A stretch of 64,000 nt of DNA from an uncultured Dietzia sp. (GCF_937873725.1 NZ_CALMYY010000112.1:58360-122359), one strand, 5' to 3'. Shown: positions 44,951 to 58,085, counted from the stretch's first letter. Notes: generated from the sequence alone by a model not told the origin. Translations and numbers: made by a program.

Positions 44951-46351
44951 TCAGTGCGCGAAGGAGGTGCGCTGCCGCTCGCGCGGGATCGGGGCGTCGA
45001 GGTTCTCGAGGAAGTCGACTTCCTCCACGATCGCGGCCAGGAGCAGCTCGGCCAGGTCACGACTGAGTCCGAGCCTCACCACGATCCGCTGCACGACGAG
45101 GTCGGACATGTCGTCGGGCATGGGGTAGGCGGGAACCTGCCAGCCACGCATCCGCAACCGGTCCGCGAGGTCGTAGAGGTCCCAGTTGCGGTCACCGCTC
45201 TTGAGCTTCCACGCGAAGACCGGGATAGTATCGCCCTTGCTCACCAGCTCGAACGGCTCCATCGCACCGATCTTCGAGGACAGGAACGTCGCGACGTCGA
45301 TCGACCCCTGCTGAACCGCCCGGTACCCCTCCCGTCCCAGCCGCAGGAACTGGTAGTACTGCAGCAGGACCTGGGCGCCGGAGCGCGAGAAGTTCAGCGC
45401 CAGGGTGGGCATGTCCCCACCGAGGTAGCTGACGTGGAAGATCAGGCTCTCCGGGCAGACAGCCTTCGTCCGCCACACGACCCACCCCACGCCGGGGTAG
45501 ACCAGGCCGTACTTGTGCCCGGACGTGCTGATCGAGTTGACCCGATCGACCTTGAAATCCCATTCCAAATCGGGCTGGCAGAACGGTGCGACCATCGCGC
45601 CCGACGCCCCGTCCACATGGATCTTGACGTCGAGCCCCGTCGACGCCTGGATCTCGTCCAGCTTCTCCGCGATCTCCTTCACCGGCTCGTACAGGCCGGT
45701 GTAGGTCTGGCCGAGGATCGCGACGACGCCGATCGTGTTCTCGTCGACGTACTTCTCGAGCTCGAAGCCGTCGAGCACGAGGTGCTCCTCGGTGACGGGC
45801 ACGTAGCGCGCCTCGACGTCCCAGTAGTTGCAGAACTTCTCCCAGACCACCTGGACGCCGGCCGAGAGGATGAGGTTCGGCTTCTCGGTGGACTTACCCT
45901 CCGCGCGGCGACGCTCCTGCCACAACCGCTTGAGGGCCAGGCCGCCGAGCATGCACGCCTCGGACGAGCCGACCGTCGAGGTCCCGATGGTGTCGTCCGT
46001 GTCCGGGACGTTCCACAGATCGGCGAGGATCCGCCAGCAGCGGTCCTCGATCGCGGCCGTGGCCGGGTACTCGTCCTTGTCGATCATGTTCTTGTCGGCC
46101 GTCTCGGCGTAGATCTTCTGGGCGTTCTCGTCCATCCACGTCGAGACGAAGGTCGCGAGGTTGAGCCGCGAGTTCCCGTCGAGCATCGCCTCGTCATGGA
46201 CGATCTGATACGCCGTGTCGCCCGCCATCATGGACTCGGGCAGCTCGAACTTCGGCAGGGTCGTGGCCTCGCCCGGCCGCGCGAACACCGGGTTGATGCC
46301 CAGCTGGGCCTCGTCCGACTGCTCCACGGAATAGCGATATCTCTCAGACAC
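44951..46351 (-). CDS. gadB: Glutamate decarboxylase
   Basis: This 466-residue PLP enzyme converts glutamate to GABA and CO2, using up a proton. It has the PLP aspartate in HVDGAS (Asp247) and the Schiff-base lysine in TSGHKYG (Lys280). Its N-terminus resembles bacterial GadB (LPESMMAGDTAYQIVHDE). The conserved C-terminal end (PRERQRTSFAH) includes the histidine-terminal tail that in E. coli GadB closes the active site at neutral pH. The GTG at 46351 has a GAGG site. It leads a three-gene set with a membrane protein and an amide hydrolase. Confidence 0.95.
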   Translation of the reverse strand: MSERYRYSVEQSDEAQLGINPVFARPGEATTLPKFELPESMMAGDTAYQIVHDEAMLDGNSRLNLATFVSTWMDENAQKIYAETADKNMIDKDEYPATAAIEDRCWRILADLWNVPDTDDTIGTSTVGSSEACMLGGLALKRLWQERRRAEGKSTEKPNLILSAGVQVVWEKFCNYWDVEARYVPVTEEHLVLDGFELEKYVDENTIGVVAILGQTYTGLYEPVKEIAEKLDEIQASTGLDVKIHVDGASGAMVAPFCQPDLEWDFKVDRVNSISTSGHKYGLVYPGVGWVVWRTKAVCPESLIFHVSYLGGDMPTLALNFSRSGAQVLLQYYQFLRLGREGYRAVQQGSIDVATFLSSKIGAMEPFELVSKGDTIPVFAWKLKSGDRNWDLYDLADRLRMRGWQVPAYPMPDDMSDLVVQRIVVRLGLSRDLAELLLAAIVEEVDFLENLDAPIPRERQRTSFAH

Positions 46352-46918
46352 AGGGGCCTCGTTTCTCTGGATGTGGTGGAAAGGGTTGGTGTGGTTTGGG
46401 GAGGAGCGTCACACCTCGACCGGCGGGTAGGGCCGGTCTGTGGTGTCGTGACGATTCCTGCGGGCTGCCCGGGGGGACGCGGCGGGGAACGCCACGGTGA
46501 GCCCCACGATCACCGCGACCGCGGTGGTGAACCGGTTACCGCCACCCCGCGCGGATCCTGCCGGCTCGCCCTGGTCGAGCCGATGGGTCGCGGAGTCCGC
46601 GGGATCCCTGCCTGGGGGTGAGGTGTCAACTCGGGCTGTTCCTTCCACTCGATCCCGAGGCTCCACCTCGTGATCGGCCGTCGCGCCCGGTTCCGGACAC
46701 CCGGCATCCGGTACCGGATGCTTCCCCGCCACCAAAAACAAATCCTATTGCCAAGAGAAGCTTATCCGCGTCGGCACCCCTCAGGAGTGGGGCGGAGGTG
46801 CCGGTCACACCGGTTTGACGCCGCGTCAGGTGCGCAAACGCGCCCGAGCGGCGCGCGGAGAAGTCCCCCCGGGGGGCGCCGGCGGGGGGATCACACGCGG
46901 CACCCCCGGACACGACGA
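46352..46918. other. Long intergenic region upstream of gadB
   Basis: This stretch of about 570 bases has no convincing gene. A patch near 46730-46775 is far more AT-rich than the surroundings and could hold a promoter. A minus-strand open frame at 46409-46741 would end 57 bases before gadB. It has one hydrophobic segment, FTTAVAVIVGLTVAFPAA, near its end, so a small membrane-anchored protein cannot be excluded, but there is no good start codon or ribosome site. No recognisable riboswitch or repeat is present. Confidence 0.5.
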
Positions 46919-46948
46919 AGCCCCGGCGGAATCGATTCCGCCGGGGCT
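46919..46948 (-). terminator. Hairpin terminator after tRNA-Pro
   Basis: AGCCCCGGCGGAA pairs with TTCCGCCGGGGCT across a TCGA loop (13-bp perfect stem) directly after the tRNA 3' end on the minus strand. The palindrome would work in both directions. Confidence 0.75.
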
Positions 46949-46951
46949 ATC

Positions 46952-47028
<77 letters not shown>

Positions 47029-47099
47029 CCCGTCTCCGCGACTCGCGCGGCGACTGGATCAGACTAGCGCACGCCGGTGGAGGCACTCCAATCGGCAGG

Positions 47100-48569
47100 T
47101 CACTTGCGCACCCGCCGCTCCTTGACGCGCACGTTCACACGGACGGGAGAACCGTCGAAGCCGAAGGTCTCGCGCAGGCGCCGCTCGAGGAACCGACGGT
47201 AGCCCGCCTCGAGGAACCCGGTGGAGAAGAACACGAACGTGGGCGGCCGGGTGGTGGCCTGCGTGCAGAACCGGATGCGGGGCAGTCGCCCGCCGCGCAT
47301 CGGTGGTGGGGTCGCGGCCACGACCTCCGCCATCCACGTGTTGAGCGGTCCGGTGGGGATGCGCTTGTCCCACGACTCCAGCGCGGCGTCCATCGCCGGG
47401 ACCAGCTTGGCGAGCGCGCGCCCTGTCGTCGCGGAGATGTTGACCCGGTGCGCCCAGCTCAGGATCTTCGACAGCTCCCTGTCGATCTCCTTGTCCAGGT
47501 CGTACCGCCGGTCCTCGTCCACGAGGTCCCACTTGTTGAACGCGATCACCAGTGCGCGCCCTGCGTCGGCGACCATCGAGATGACCCGCAGGTCCTGCTC
47601 GGTGATCGGCTCGGACGCGTCCAGGAGCAGGACCACCACCTCGGCGGCCTCGATGGCACCCCGGGTCCGGAGTGAGGCGTAGTACTCGTGCCCGTAGGCC
47701 TGGTTGACCTTGCGTCGCAGTCCGGCGGTGTCCACGAACCGCCACTCCCGCCCTCCGAGCTCGACGAGCGAGTCCACGGGGTCGACGGTGGTGCCGGCCA
47801 CGTTGTCGACCACCGACCGCTCCTCCCCGGTGAGCTTGTTGAGCAGGCTCGACTTGCCCACGTTGGGCTTGCCGACCAGCGCCACCCGCCGCGGCGCCTC
47901 GGTGGTCTCGCGCATCCTCGCCTTGGTCGGCAACTGCCGGAGGATCTCGTCGAGCAGGTCGGCGGTCCCGCGGCCGTGGGCGGCGGAGATCGCGTAGGGC
48001 TGATCCAGGCCGAGCCCCCAGAACTCGGCCGCCTCCAGTTCCGCCTTGTCGCTGTCCACCTTGTTGACCGCGAGGATCACGGGCGTGGCGGCGCGGCGCA
48101 GGCTCCTGGCCACCGTCTCGTCGGCGGCGGTGATGCCGACGGTCCCGTCGCACACCAGGACGATGAGGTCGGCGGTACCCATGGCGATCTCGGCCTGCTG
48201 CGCGATGGACCGGTGCAGCCCCTTTGCGTCCTGCTCCCACCCTCCGGTGTCCTGCACCATGAAGGTCCGGCCGTTCCACAGCGCCTCGTAGGAGACGCGG
48301 TCGCGGGTCACGCCGGGGACGTCCTCCACCACCGCCTCGCGGCGTCCGATGATGCGGTTGACCAGGGTGGATTTGCCTACGTTGGGGCGGCCGACGATCG
48401 CCACGGTGGGCAGGATCTCCACGCCGTCGACCTCGGCACCGATCTCGTCGGCCCACTCGTCGGCCACGGCGTCCCAGTCGGTGTCGTCGTTCCAGCCGTC
48501 CTCGACGGTCTCCTCGCCGGGCCCGGTGGGCAGGTCGAAGTCGGGATGTCCCTCGGTGGTCGCCATCAT
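47100..48569 (-). CDS. der: Ribosome-assembly GTPase Der (EngA)
   Basis: This 489-residue protein has two GTPase domains in tandem, with G1 motifs GRPNVGKS near residue 60 and GKPNVGKS near residue 230. The G3 motifs are DTGG and DTAG, and each domain has an NKxD (NKVD, NKWD). A C-terminal KH-like domain follows. It acts in 50S ribosomal subunit assembly. An acidic N-terminal extension of about 50 residues precedes the first domain, as in other actinobacteria. Its start overlaps the cmk stop (ATGATGA). Confidence 0.96.
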   Translation of the reverse strand: MMATTEGHPDFDLPTGPGEETVEDGWNDDTDWDAVADEWADEIGAEVDGVEILPTVAIVGRPNVGKSTLVNRIIGRREAVVEDVPGVTRDRVSYEALWNGRTFMVQDTGGWEQDAKGLHRSIAQQAEIAMGTADLIVLVCDGTVGITAADETVARSLRRAATPVILAVNKVDSDKAELEAAEFWGLGLDQPYAISAAHGRGTADLLDEILRQLPTKARMRETTEAPRRVALVGKPNVGKSSLLNKLTGEERSVVDNVAGTTVDPVDSLVELGGREWRFVDTAGLRRKVNQAYGHEYYASLRTRGAIEAAEVVVLLLDASEPITEQDLRVISMVADAGRALVIAFNKWDLVDEDRRYDLDKEIDRELSKILSWAHRVNISATTGRALAKLVPAMDAALESWDKRIPTGPLNTWMAEVVAATPPPMRGGRLPRIRFCTQATTRPPTFVFFSTGFLEAGYRRFLERRLRETFGFDGSPVRVNVRVKERRVRK

Positions 48570-49282
48570 GCGTTCCCTTCTGCGGTGTCGCTGCGCGACG
48601 CGTCGGTGCTGTCGGCGAGTGCGACCAGCCGGTCGAGCACCTCGTCGAGGGTGAGGGTCGAGGTGTCGACCACTGTGGCGTCGGCGGCCGGCCGGAGAGG
48701 ACTCGCCGCACGCGTGGAGTCCTTGCGGTCCCGCTCGATCACGGCGGCCAGCACCTCGGCGTAGTCGGCGTCCCGGCCCGCCGCCAGGTCCTGCTCCGTG
48801 CGGCGGCGGGCCCGGATCTCCGGGCTCGCCGTGAGGTAGACCTTCACCTCGGCGTCCGGGAGCACGACGGTGCCGATGTCGCGCCCCTCGAGCACGACGG
48901 TGCCGCCGCCCGAGGCCAGGCGCCGCTGCACCCCCACCAGGGTGGCCCGGACCTCCGGCACGGCGGAGACCGCCGAGACGGCGCCGGTGACGCGGGCGGA
49001 GCGGATCTCCTCGCTCACGTCCTCGCCACCCAGCAGGATCCTCTCGGAGCCCGCATCGGTCCCGATCTCCATCGGCAGGTCCGCCGAGGCCGCGATGACC
49101 GCCGCGGAGTCGTCCGGGTCCACCCCGGCGCGCAGCACCTGCAGGGTGGCCACGCGGTACATGGCCCCGGTGTCGAGGTAGGCCCCGCCGAGGCGCTCGG
49201 CGAGCAACCGCGCGAGCGTGGACTTGCCGGTACCGGCGGGACCGTCGATGGCGATCCGGCGCGTCGGCGTGGACGAGCTCAC
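48566..49282 (-). CDS. cmk: Cytidylate kinase
   Basis: This 238-residue kinase phosphorylates CMP and dCMP with ATP. It has the P-loop GPAGTGKST near residues 14-22, the substrate segment YLDTGAMYR, and [20 protein letters not shown] with the active-site arginine. It overlaps rluB by 4 bases and der by 4 bases, so all three are coupled. Confidence 0.96.
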   Translation of the reverse strand: MSSSTPTRRIAIDGPAGTGKSTLARLLAERLGGAYLDTGAMYRVATLQVLRAGVDPDDSAAVIAASADLPMEIGTDAGSERILLGGEDVSEEIRSARVTGAVSAVSAVPEVRATLVGVQRRLASGGGTVVLEGRDIGTVVLPDAEVKVYLTASPEIRARRRTEQDLAAGRDADYAEVLAAVIERDRKDSTRAASPLRPAADATVVDTSTLTLDEVLDRLVALADSTDASRSDTAEGNA

Positions 49283-50037
49283 AGGCCCACCGCCCCGTAC
49301 AGGTCCGAGACCTCTTTGCGGTTGAGCTTGCGGAAGGTCCCCGCGCGCTGGTCACCCAGGGCGACCGCACCGAACCGGATCCGCACGAGCGACTCGACGG
49401 GGTGACCGACCTCGTCGAGGAGCCGACGCACGATGTGCTTGCGCCCCTCGTGGAGCACGACCTTGACCAACGAACGCCCCTCGTGGACGTCGACGATCGA
49501 GAACTGGTCGACCTTGGCCGGGCCGTCCTCCAGCTCCACCCCGTCACGGAGCCTCCTGCCCACGCCCTTGCCCACCACCCCGGTCACGGTGGCCATGTAC
49601 GTCTTGGACACCTCGTAGGACGGGTGCATCAGGCGGTGGGAGAGCTCGCCGTCGTTGGTCACCAGGAGCAGGCCCTCCGTGTCGGCGTCCAACCGCCCCA
49701 CGTGGAAGAGCCGCTGCCCGGAATCGACCCGGTCCGCGACGAGGTCTCCCACGCAGGGCCGACCCCTCTCGTCGGACATGGTGGTGTGGTAGCCGCGGGG
49801 CTTGTTCAGGGCGAGGTAGACCAGGTCGTCGTCGAGCACGATCCGGGTGCCGTCGACGCGGATCACGGCGGTGGCGGGGTCGACCTTGATCCCCATCTCG
49901 CGCACGATCTTCCCGTTGACCTCCACCCGCCCGCGGGCGATGAGGTCCTCCGAGGCCCGGCGGGAGGCGATTCCGGCCTGGGCCAGGATCTTCTGGAGGC
50001 GGACCGGTGCGCCGTCTCGGCCAGCGGACTCTGTCAT
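49279..50037 (-). CDS. rluB: 23S rRNA pseudouridine synthase RluB/RsuA family
   Basis: This 252-residue protein has an S4 RNA-binding domain ([20 protein letters not shown]) and a catalytic domain with [16 protein letters not shown], where the aspartate attacks the target uridine. [10 protein letters not shown] and the C-terminal [17 protein letters not shown] are typical. It modifies ribosomal RNA, most probably 23S. It follows scpB by seven bases and overlaps cmk by GTGA. Confidence 0.95.
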   Translation of the reverse strand: MTESAGRDGAPVRLQKILAQAGIASRRASEDLIARGRVEVNGKIVREMGIKVDPATAVIRVDGTRIVLDDDLVYLALNKPRGYHTTMSDERGRPCVGDLVADRVDSGQRLFHVGRLDADTEGLLLVTNDGELSHRLMHPSYEVSKTYMATVTGVVGKGVGRRLRDGVELEDGPAKVDQFSIVDVHEGRSLVKVVLHEGRKHIVRRLLDEVGHPVESLVRIRFGAVALGDQRAGTFRKLNRKEVSDLYGAVGL

Positions 50038-50044
50038 GGGTTCG

Positions 50045-50755
50045 TCACATCTCTTCGTCGTCGTCAGGAGTGGGGTCGGGCGCGGTGTTCCTGCGCCGCC
50101 CCACGGGTATCCGCGGATCGTCCGCGGGATCGTCGCTCATCTCGTCGACCAGGTCGACGTCCGGCAGCAGCGGAGCGATGTCCGGGAGCTCGTCGAGCGA
50201 CGTGAGCCCCAATCTTTCCAGAAATAGCTCCGTGGTCCTATACAGCATGCCCCCGGTGTCCGGGTCGGTGCCGCATTCCACCGTCAGGCCGCGGGCCACG
50301 AGGGTCCGCATGACGCCGTCCACGTTGACCCCACGGACCGCCGCGATCCGCGAGCGGGTGACCGGCTGGCGGTAGGCGATCACCGCGAGGGTCTCGAGAG
50401 CGGCCCGCGTGAGCGTGGAGCGGGTCCCGTCGGTGAGGAGCCGTTCGACATAGGGGGCGAGCTCTCGACGGGTGTAGAGCCGCCACCCCTCGTCGGTCCG
50501 GCGCAGGTCGATTCCGCTGCCCGCCGCGGTGAGATCGTCCCGCCATCCCCGCAGCTCGGCGCCGACCTCCCCGGCCGTCGACCCGGCCGCCGCCGCCAGC
50601 GCCCCCTCGCCGGTCGGCTGGTCCACGACCAGCAGGAGCGCCTCCAGCCTGGCCCGCAACGGTGGTTCTGAGGGCTCTGCCGCCTCGTCGTCGTCCCCGA
50701 TCGGTCCCACACCGCCCCCGTCGCCGTTCACGTCGTCGCCCGTCCTCACGTCCAT
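50045..50755 (-). CDS. scpB: Segregation and condensation protein B
   Basis: This protein of about 236 residues has the winged-helix ScpB pattern: LRARLEALLLVVDQP, LTRAALETLAVIAYRQPVTR, SRIAAVRGVNVDGVMRTLV and the C-terminal LYRTTELFLERLGL. ScpB with ScpA and SMC condenses and separates chromosomes. An acidic disordered tail ends the protein. The ATG at 50755 overlaps the scpA stop; an in-frame GTG at 50749 is an alternative. Confidence 0.93.
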   Translation of the reverse strand: MDVRTGDDVNGDGGGVGPIGDDDEAAEPSEPPLRARLEALLLVVDQPTGEGALAAAAGSTAGEVGAELRGWRDDLTAAGSGIDLRRTDEGWRLYTRRELAPYVERLLTDGTRSTLTRAALETLAVIAYRQPVTRSRIAAVRGVNVDGVMRTLVARGLTVECGTDPDTGGMLYRTTELFLERLGLTSLDELPDIAPLLPDVDLVDEMSDDPADDPRIPVGRRRNTAPDPTPDDDEEM

Positions 50756-51558
50756 TCGTCCCTTCCGCGCGTCACCTCGGTGGCGTCCTCGCCGGTCCAG
50801 CTCACCAACAGGTCGCCGAGCGCCTCGTCCTGGGCGAGCGACACGGCGCGCGCCCTGTACAACTCCAGGAGCGCGAGGAACCTGGCGACGACGACGAGGG
50901 AGTCGTCGCACCCGGAGACCAGCTCCCGGAAATCCACCCAGTGGCCCCTGCCCCGGAACCTCAAGAGCTCGAGGACGCGGCCGGCCTGCTCGGGAACCGA
51001 GACGACGGGGGCGTGGACGTGCCCCACCCCCACCTCCTCCAGCGGCCGGGGCCGGAAGGCCACCGCGGCGATGGTGGCGAACTGCCCGGGGTCCACGCCC
51101 AGGTCGACCTCGGGCAACAGATCGAGGAACTCGTCGTCCGGGCCCGCCGTCCGCGGGAACGAGTGCCGGGCGGTCCGGTCGAGCTCGGCGAAGAGTTCCG
51201 CCACCCGGCGGAACGCCCGGAACTGCAGGAGCCTGGCGAAGAGCATGTCCCGGGCCTGCAACAGGGCCAGGTCCTCGGGATCCTGCACCTCGCCGGACGG
51301 CACGAGCCGCGCGGTCTTGAGGTCGAGCAACGTCGCGGCCACCACCAGGAACTCGGTCACCTCCTCGAGGTCGGCCCCCTCCCCCAGCTGGCGGGTGTGG
51401 GCGATGAACTCGTCGGTGACGGCGTGGATGGCCACCTCGGTCACGTCGAGCCGCCGGGAGTCGATCAGCTTGAGGAGCAGGTCGAACGGGCCGGTGAAGT
51501 TGGTCAGGTGGACGGTGAACGCCCGCGAATCCGGCACCTCGTCCACGGGAGTGCTCAC
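50746..51558 (-). CDS. scpA: Segregation and condensation protein A
   Basis: This 270-residue kleisin has the N-terminal FTGPFDLLLKLIDSRRLDVTEV and LVVAATLLDLKTARLVPS, which contact SMC, and a C-terminal winged helix that contacts the SMC head (FLALLELYRARAVSLAQDE). The GTG at 51558 overlaps the parA stop (GTGA), and the 3' end overlaps scpB. Confidence 0.93.
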   Translation of the reverse strand: MSTPVDEVPDSRAFTVHLTNFTGPFDLLLKLIDSRRLDVTEVAIHAVTDEFIAHTRQLGEGADLEEVTEFLVVAATLLDLKTARLVPSGEVQDPEDLALLQARDMLFARLLQFRAFRRVAELFAELDRTARHSFPRTAGPDDEFLDLLPEVDLGVDPGQFATIAAVAFRPRPLEEVGVGHVHAPVVSVPEQAGRVLELLRFRGRGHWVDFRELVSGCDDSLVVVARFLALLELYRARAVSLAQDEALGDLLVSWTGEDATEVTRGRDEWT

Positions 51559-52451
51559 CTGCCGCGCTGGATGACCTCGCGAGCGAGCGCGCGGTAGGCC
51601 TGCGCACCCGCCGACCTGGGCGCCCACGTGGTGATGGGCTCACCGGCGACGGTGGTCTCGGGGAACCTCACCGTGCGGGTGACGAGGGTGTCGAACACCT
51701 TGTCCCCGAACACCTCCACCACCCGGCTGAGCACGTCGCGCGCATGGACGGTACGGCGGTCGAACATGGTGATGAGGATTCCGGTGAGGTGCAGGCGCGG
51801 GTTGATGCGGTCGCGCACCTTCTCGATCGTGTCCGTCAGCAGCGCCAGCCCGCGCAGGGAGAAGTACTCGCACTCCATCGGGATGAGCACCCCGTCCGAG
51901 CAGGCCAGCGCGTTGACGGTGAGGAGCCCCAGGGACGGCTGGCAGTCGATCAGGACGTAGTCGTACCGGTCCAGCACCGGGTACAGGGCGCGACCGAGTG
52001 CCTGCTCCCGCCCGACCTCGTTGACCAGCTGGATCTCCGCCGCCGACAGGTCGATGTTGGCGGGGATGAGGTCCACGCCCTCGACCCGGGTCCGGACCAG
52101 GACCTCCTCGGTGGAGACCGTGTTGTCCACCAGGAGGTTGTACACGGTCATGTCGAGCTGGTGGTGGGGTATGCCGAGCCCGGCCGACAGCGCACCCTGC
52201 GGGTCGAGGTCCACCACCAGGACCCTCCGGCCGTACTCTGCCAGGGCTGCGGCCAGGTTGATCGTGCTGGTGGTCTTGCCGACGCCACCCTTCTGGTTGC
52301 ACATCGACAGGACGGTGGCCGGCCCGTGGGTGGACAGGGGCTGCGGCTCGGGGATCGCGGAGAATCCTCCGCCGGCCGCCGGGTCGTCGGCTCCCAGGAG
52401 TTCCGCGCGGGAGAACAACGCGGGATCCATCACCCCAGTGTCCTTCGCCAC
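51555..52451 (-). CDS. ParA family ATPase (Rv1708-like)
   Basis: This 298-residue protein has the deviant Walker A motif SMCNQKGGVGKTTSTINLA near residues 49-67, then DLDPQGALSAGLG and VLIDCQPSLGLLTVNAL. These ATPases move DNA or other cargo. It lies next to scpAB rather than next to parB and the origin, so it is the second, ScpA-linked ParA of actinobacteria. GTG 52451 or ATG 52430 could be the start. Confidence 0.9.
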   Translation of the reverse strand: MAKDTGVMDPALFSRAELLGADDPAAGGGFSAIPEPQPLSTHGPATVLSMCNQKGGVGKTTSTINLAAALAEYGRRVLVVDLDPQGALSAGLGIPHHQLDMTVYNLLVDNTVSTEEVLVRTRVEGVDLIPANIDLSAAEIQLVNEVGREQALGRALYPVLDRYDYVLIDCQPSLGLLTVNALACSDGVLIPMECEYFSLRGLALLTDTIEKVRDRINPRLHLTGILITMFDRRTVHARDVLSRVVEVFGDKVFDTLVTRTVRFPETTVAGEPITTWAPRSAGAQAYRALAREVIQRGR

Positions 52452-52504
52452 CCGCGTCTCCCTTCGCCGCCGTTTCGCCCGTCAGGGCCGTACCCCCGGT
52501 CACG

Positions 52505-53455
52505 TTACCGTGCCCGGGGGTGACACTCCGTCCAGACCTCGCGCAGCGTGTCGACGGTGACGAGGGTGTACACCTGCGTCGTGGTGACCGAGGCGTGTCC
52601 GAGCAGCTCCTGGACCACCCGGATGTCCGCCCCTCCGTCGAGGAGATGGGTGGCGAAGGAGTGCCGGAACGAGTGCGGCGAGACGTCCGAGCCCACTCCC
52701 GCGCGCCCGGCCGCGACGCCGACCACGTTCCACAGGGTCTGGCGCGTGATCCGGCCCCCGCGGGTGTTGAGGAACAACGCCGGGCCCCCGCGGATCGCCA
52801 GCGCGGGGCGGGCCCGCACGAGATACGCGCCGACCGCGTCGCACGCCGGGCGGCCGACCGGGACCACCCGTTCCTTGCCTCCCTTGCCGCGGAGGATGAC
52901 CGTGCCGCCCTCGGGATGGTCGAGGCCGTCGAGGTCGTCCACGTCCAGACCGACGAGTTCGGCCGCCCGCGCCCCGGTGGCGTAGAGGAGTTCGAGCATC
53001 GCGCGATCGCGGAGTCTGCCCGGGTCCGTGTCGACGTCGGAGCCGCCGGCCGCCTCGATCACCGAGACCATCTGGTCCACCGGCAGCGCCCTGGGAAGCC
53101 GCCGGGGCGGGCGCGGCGGGGTGACGGACGCCGCCGCGTCGACAGCGGTGATGCCGTCCCTGGTGGAGAACCGGTGCAGGCCGCGCACGGCGGCGAGTGC
53201 CCTGGCGACCGACCCGGGCGCGAGCGCCCGCCGACCGGTGTCGGGATCCGCCGTGGCGAGGCGGGCCCGGAACCCCTCGACGTGGGACTCGGTCACCGCG
53301 CCGAGGTCGCCGATCCCCGATTCCGCGAGGTAGTCGCGGTATTTCTCGAGGTCACGCCGGTACGCGGCGAGCGTGTGGACCGAGGCGCCCCTCTCGACGG
53401 CGAGGTGGTCGAGATAGCCACGGATCTGGGTCGCGGCGCCGCCGACCGACGTCAT
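52505..53455 (-). CDS. xerD: Site-specific tyrosine recombinase XerD
   Basis: This 316-residue recombinase resolves chromosome dimers at dif with XerC and FtsK. An N-terminal SAM-like domain ([19 protein letters not shown]) binds DNA. The catalytic domain carries the first arginine in [14 protein letters not shown], the second histidine in [11 protein letters not shown] and the nucleophilic tyrosine in TQVYTLV. Its position beside parA-scpAB and the housekeeping cluster supports XerD rather than a phage integrase. Confidence 0.94.
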   Translation of the reverse strand: MTSVGGAATQIRGYLDHLAVERGASVHTLAAYRRDLEKYRDYLAESGIGDLGAVTESHVEGFRARLATADPDTGRRALAPGSVARALAAVRGLHRFSTRDGITAVDAAASVTPPRPPRRLPRALPVDQMVSVIEAAGGSDVDTDPGRLRDRAMLELLYATGARAAELVGLDVDDLDGLDHPEGGTVILRGKGGKERVVPVGRPACDAVGAYLVRARPALAIRGGPALFLNTRGGRITRQTLWNVVGVAAGRAGVGSDVSPHSFRHSFATHLLDGGADIRVVQELLGHASVTTTQVYTLVTVDTLREVWTECHPRAR

Positions 53456-53470
53456 CGTGGCGGGGCCCCG

Positions 53471-54040
53471 TCAGGACCGGGCGATCGCCTCGCGCGCGGC
53501 GAGGATCCCGGCCACGGCGATGCCGTTGACGATCCGGCCGTCGAGCACGGCGTCCACGGCCTCGGCGAAGGGCATCCGCACCACCTCCATGTCGGCCTCC
53601 TCGTGTTCCGCGGCGGGGCGGGCGACCTCTCGGAGCCCGGTGGCCAGGAACACGTGGACCCGCTCGGTGCAGAATCCCGGCGACGGGACGATCGAGATCA
53701 CCGGCCGCCAGGACTCCGCCTCGAGTCCGGTCTCCTCGACCAGTTCGCGACGCGCGGTCTCCACCGGCTCCTCGCCGGCCACGTCGCACAGGCCGGCGGG
53801 AAGCTCCAGCAGCCGCTCACCCACCGCGTGACGGTACTGCCGCACCAGGGTGATCCCGCCCTGCTCGTCCAGCGCGATCACCGCGACCGCGTCGTCGTGT
53901 CCGGCGATCTCCCTGTCCGCGGTGCCCCCACCGGGCATCGTCAGGGTGTCCACGCGCAGCCGCACCACGCGGCCGTCGTAGATCTCGCGGCTGGCGAGCG
54001 TCCGGTAGTCGTGCGACCCGGGCGCGCCGGACCCCGACAC
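53471..54040 (-). CDS. NUDIX hydrolase, ADP-ribose pyrophosphatase-like
   Basis: This 189-residue protein has the Nudix box LPAGLCDVAGEEPVETARRE followed by LVEETG, and upstream VRQYRHAVGERLLELP, typical of ADP-ribose diphosphatases. It would split ADP-ribose into AMP and ribose-5-phosphate. It matches Rv1700 in position, directly after pyrG. The GTG at 54040 lies five bases after the pyrG stop. Confidence 0.9.
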   Translation of the reverse strand: MSGSGAPGSHDYRTLASREIYDGRVVRLRVDTLTMPGGGTADREIAGHDDAVAVIALDEQGGITLVRQYRHAVGERLLELPAGLCDVAGEEPVETARRELVEETGLEAESWRPVISIVPSPGFCTERVHVFLATGLREVARPAAEHEEADMEVVRMPFAEAVDAVLDGRIVNGIAVAGILAAREAIARS

Positions 54041-54045
54041 GCCGG

Positions 54046-56853
<2,808 letters not shown>

Positions 56854-56857
<4 letters not shown>

Positions 56858-58026
56858 CGGACGAGGCCCTGGACCCAGAGGGCGAAGCCGTTCCACATGT
56901 CGACGGCCCAGATCAGCAGATCCTGGGCGGAGTCGCGGGCCACCACCACGGCGGCCACGGCAACCAGCGCCGCGAGCACCACCAGCGCCAGCCCGATCCC
57001 GGCCCCGCGCGACCGGTACAGGGTCGAACAGGCGTCCGCGTGGACCAGGCGCGACGAGACCGCGGTATCGACCATCGTCGAGGAGGGGGCGGAGGACGGT
57101 CCGAAGACGTTCTCCAGCCCGCGGTCACCGCCCGTCACGACGATCATCTCGGCGCCGTTGTGGAAGGCCAGGAGCAGGGCCATGTCCCGGGCCGTGGCCG
57201 CCGCCGGGAAGGTGGTGGCCCCCACTCCGAGTTCGGTGACCCGCTCCAGCCCCTCGGCCCTGCCGTCACGGTCCGCCGGCACCACGAGGACGGCACCGTC
57301 GGTGAGGACCTCCTCGGAGACGGCGGTGGGGGTGGCCACCACGACGTCCGCGGACAGCTTGGCCGACCGCAGCAGCTCGGCTCCCCCGTCGACTCCGACG
57401 AGCAGCGGGCGGTACTCCTTGATGAACGGCTTGAGATCGGCCAGCTGGGCCTGCGACGACTCGTCCCCGGTCACCACCACGACGTGCCGGTCGGCGAACT
57501 CGACGTCGATCTGCGGCAGTCCCTCACCATCGAGGAGCAGCGGATGCTCCAGGCTGAGGAACTCCGTGGCATTGGCCAGGTGCGCGAGGGCCGACTCGAC
57601 GTACCCGGACTCGGCCGCGTCCACCTCGGCGAGGAGGGTGGCCGGGCCCGACTCCCGGCCGGAGGCAAGCTCGTCCTCGGTCTTGACGGAGTAGACCACG
57701 CCCTCGTCGACACGCACCTTCGTCCCCTCCGCGACCGCGGAGAGGTCGGCGTCCTCGACGACGGGGATCGTCGACGCCGCGAGCGTCCGGAACGCCGCGC
57801 GGGGCAGCATCTCCTCCCCGGCGCGGGGGACGTGGATGACGGCGGCGACGCCGGCCTCGACCAGCGCGCGCGCCGTGTCCGCCGACGTCCTGTTGAGGTC
57901 GAGGACCGCCACGTCCTTCGGGCCGAGCTTCCGGTGGGGCGACGACCCTGCCCGGATGTGACGGACGGCGCCGACCACACCGTCGAGGTCGTGGGAACGG
58001 CGACTGAGGAGACCCGACATCTTCAT
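56854..58026 (-). CDS. steA: SteA, thiamine-pyrophosphokinase-like cell separation protein (Rv1697-like)
   Basis: This 390-residue protein has a cytoplasmic part with a TPP-kinase-like fold (KPFIKEYRPLLVGVDGGAELL, FGPSSAPSSTMVDTAVSSRL) and a C-terminal membrane segment (GIGLALVVLAALVAVAAVVV). In corynebacteria SteA and SteB form a complex needed for daughter-cell separation. Start may be ATG 58026 or 58020. It overlaps steB by 4 bases and lies 59 bases after recN. Confidence 0.87.
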
Positions 58027-58085
58027 GTGCCCGAGTATCACTCGTGTGATTCGAGCGACGAGGGAGGAGGTATCGGCGTGTCGGG

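Noticed and set aside
46409..46741. 110-residue minus-strand open frame before gadB as a gene
   Set aside because: No ATG/GTG with ribosome site at its start and Pro/Arg-rich composition; kept only as a note on the intergenic region.
52505..53455. Phage or island integrase
   Set aside because: The recombinase sits in the conserved xerD position next to parA-scpAB; no phage genes or attachment repeats surround it.
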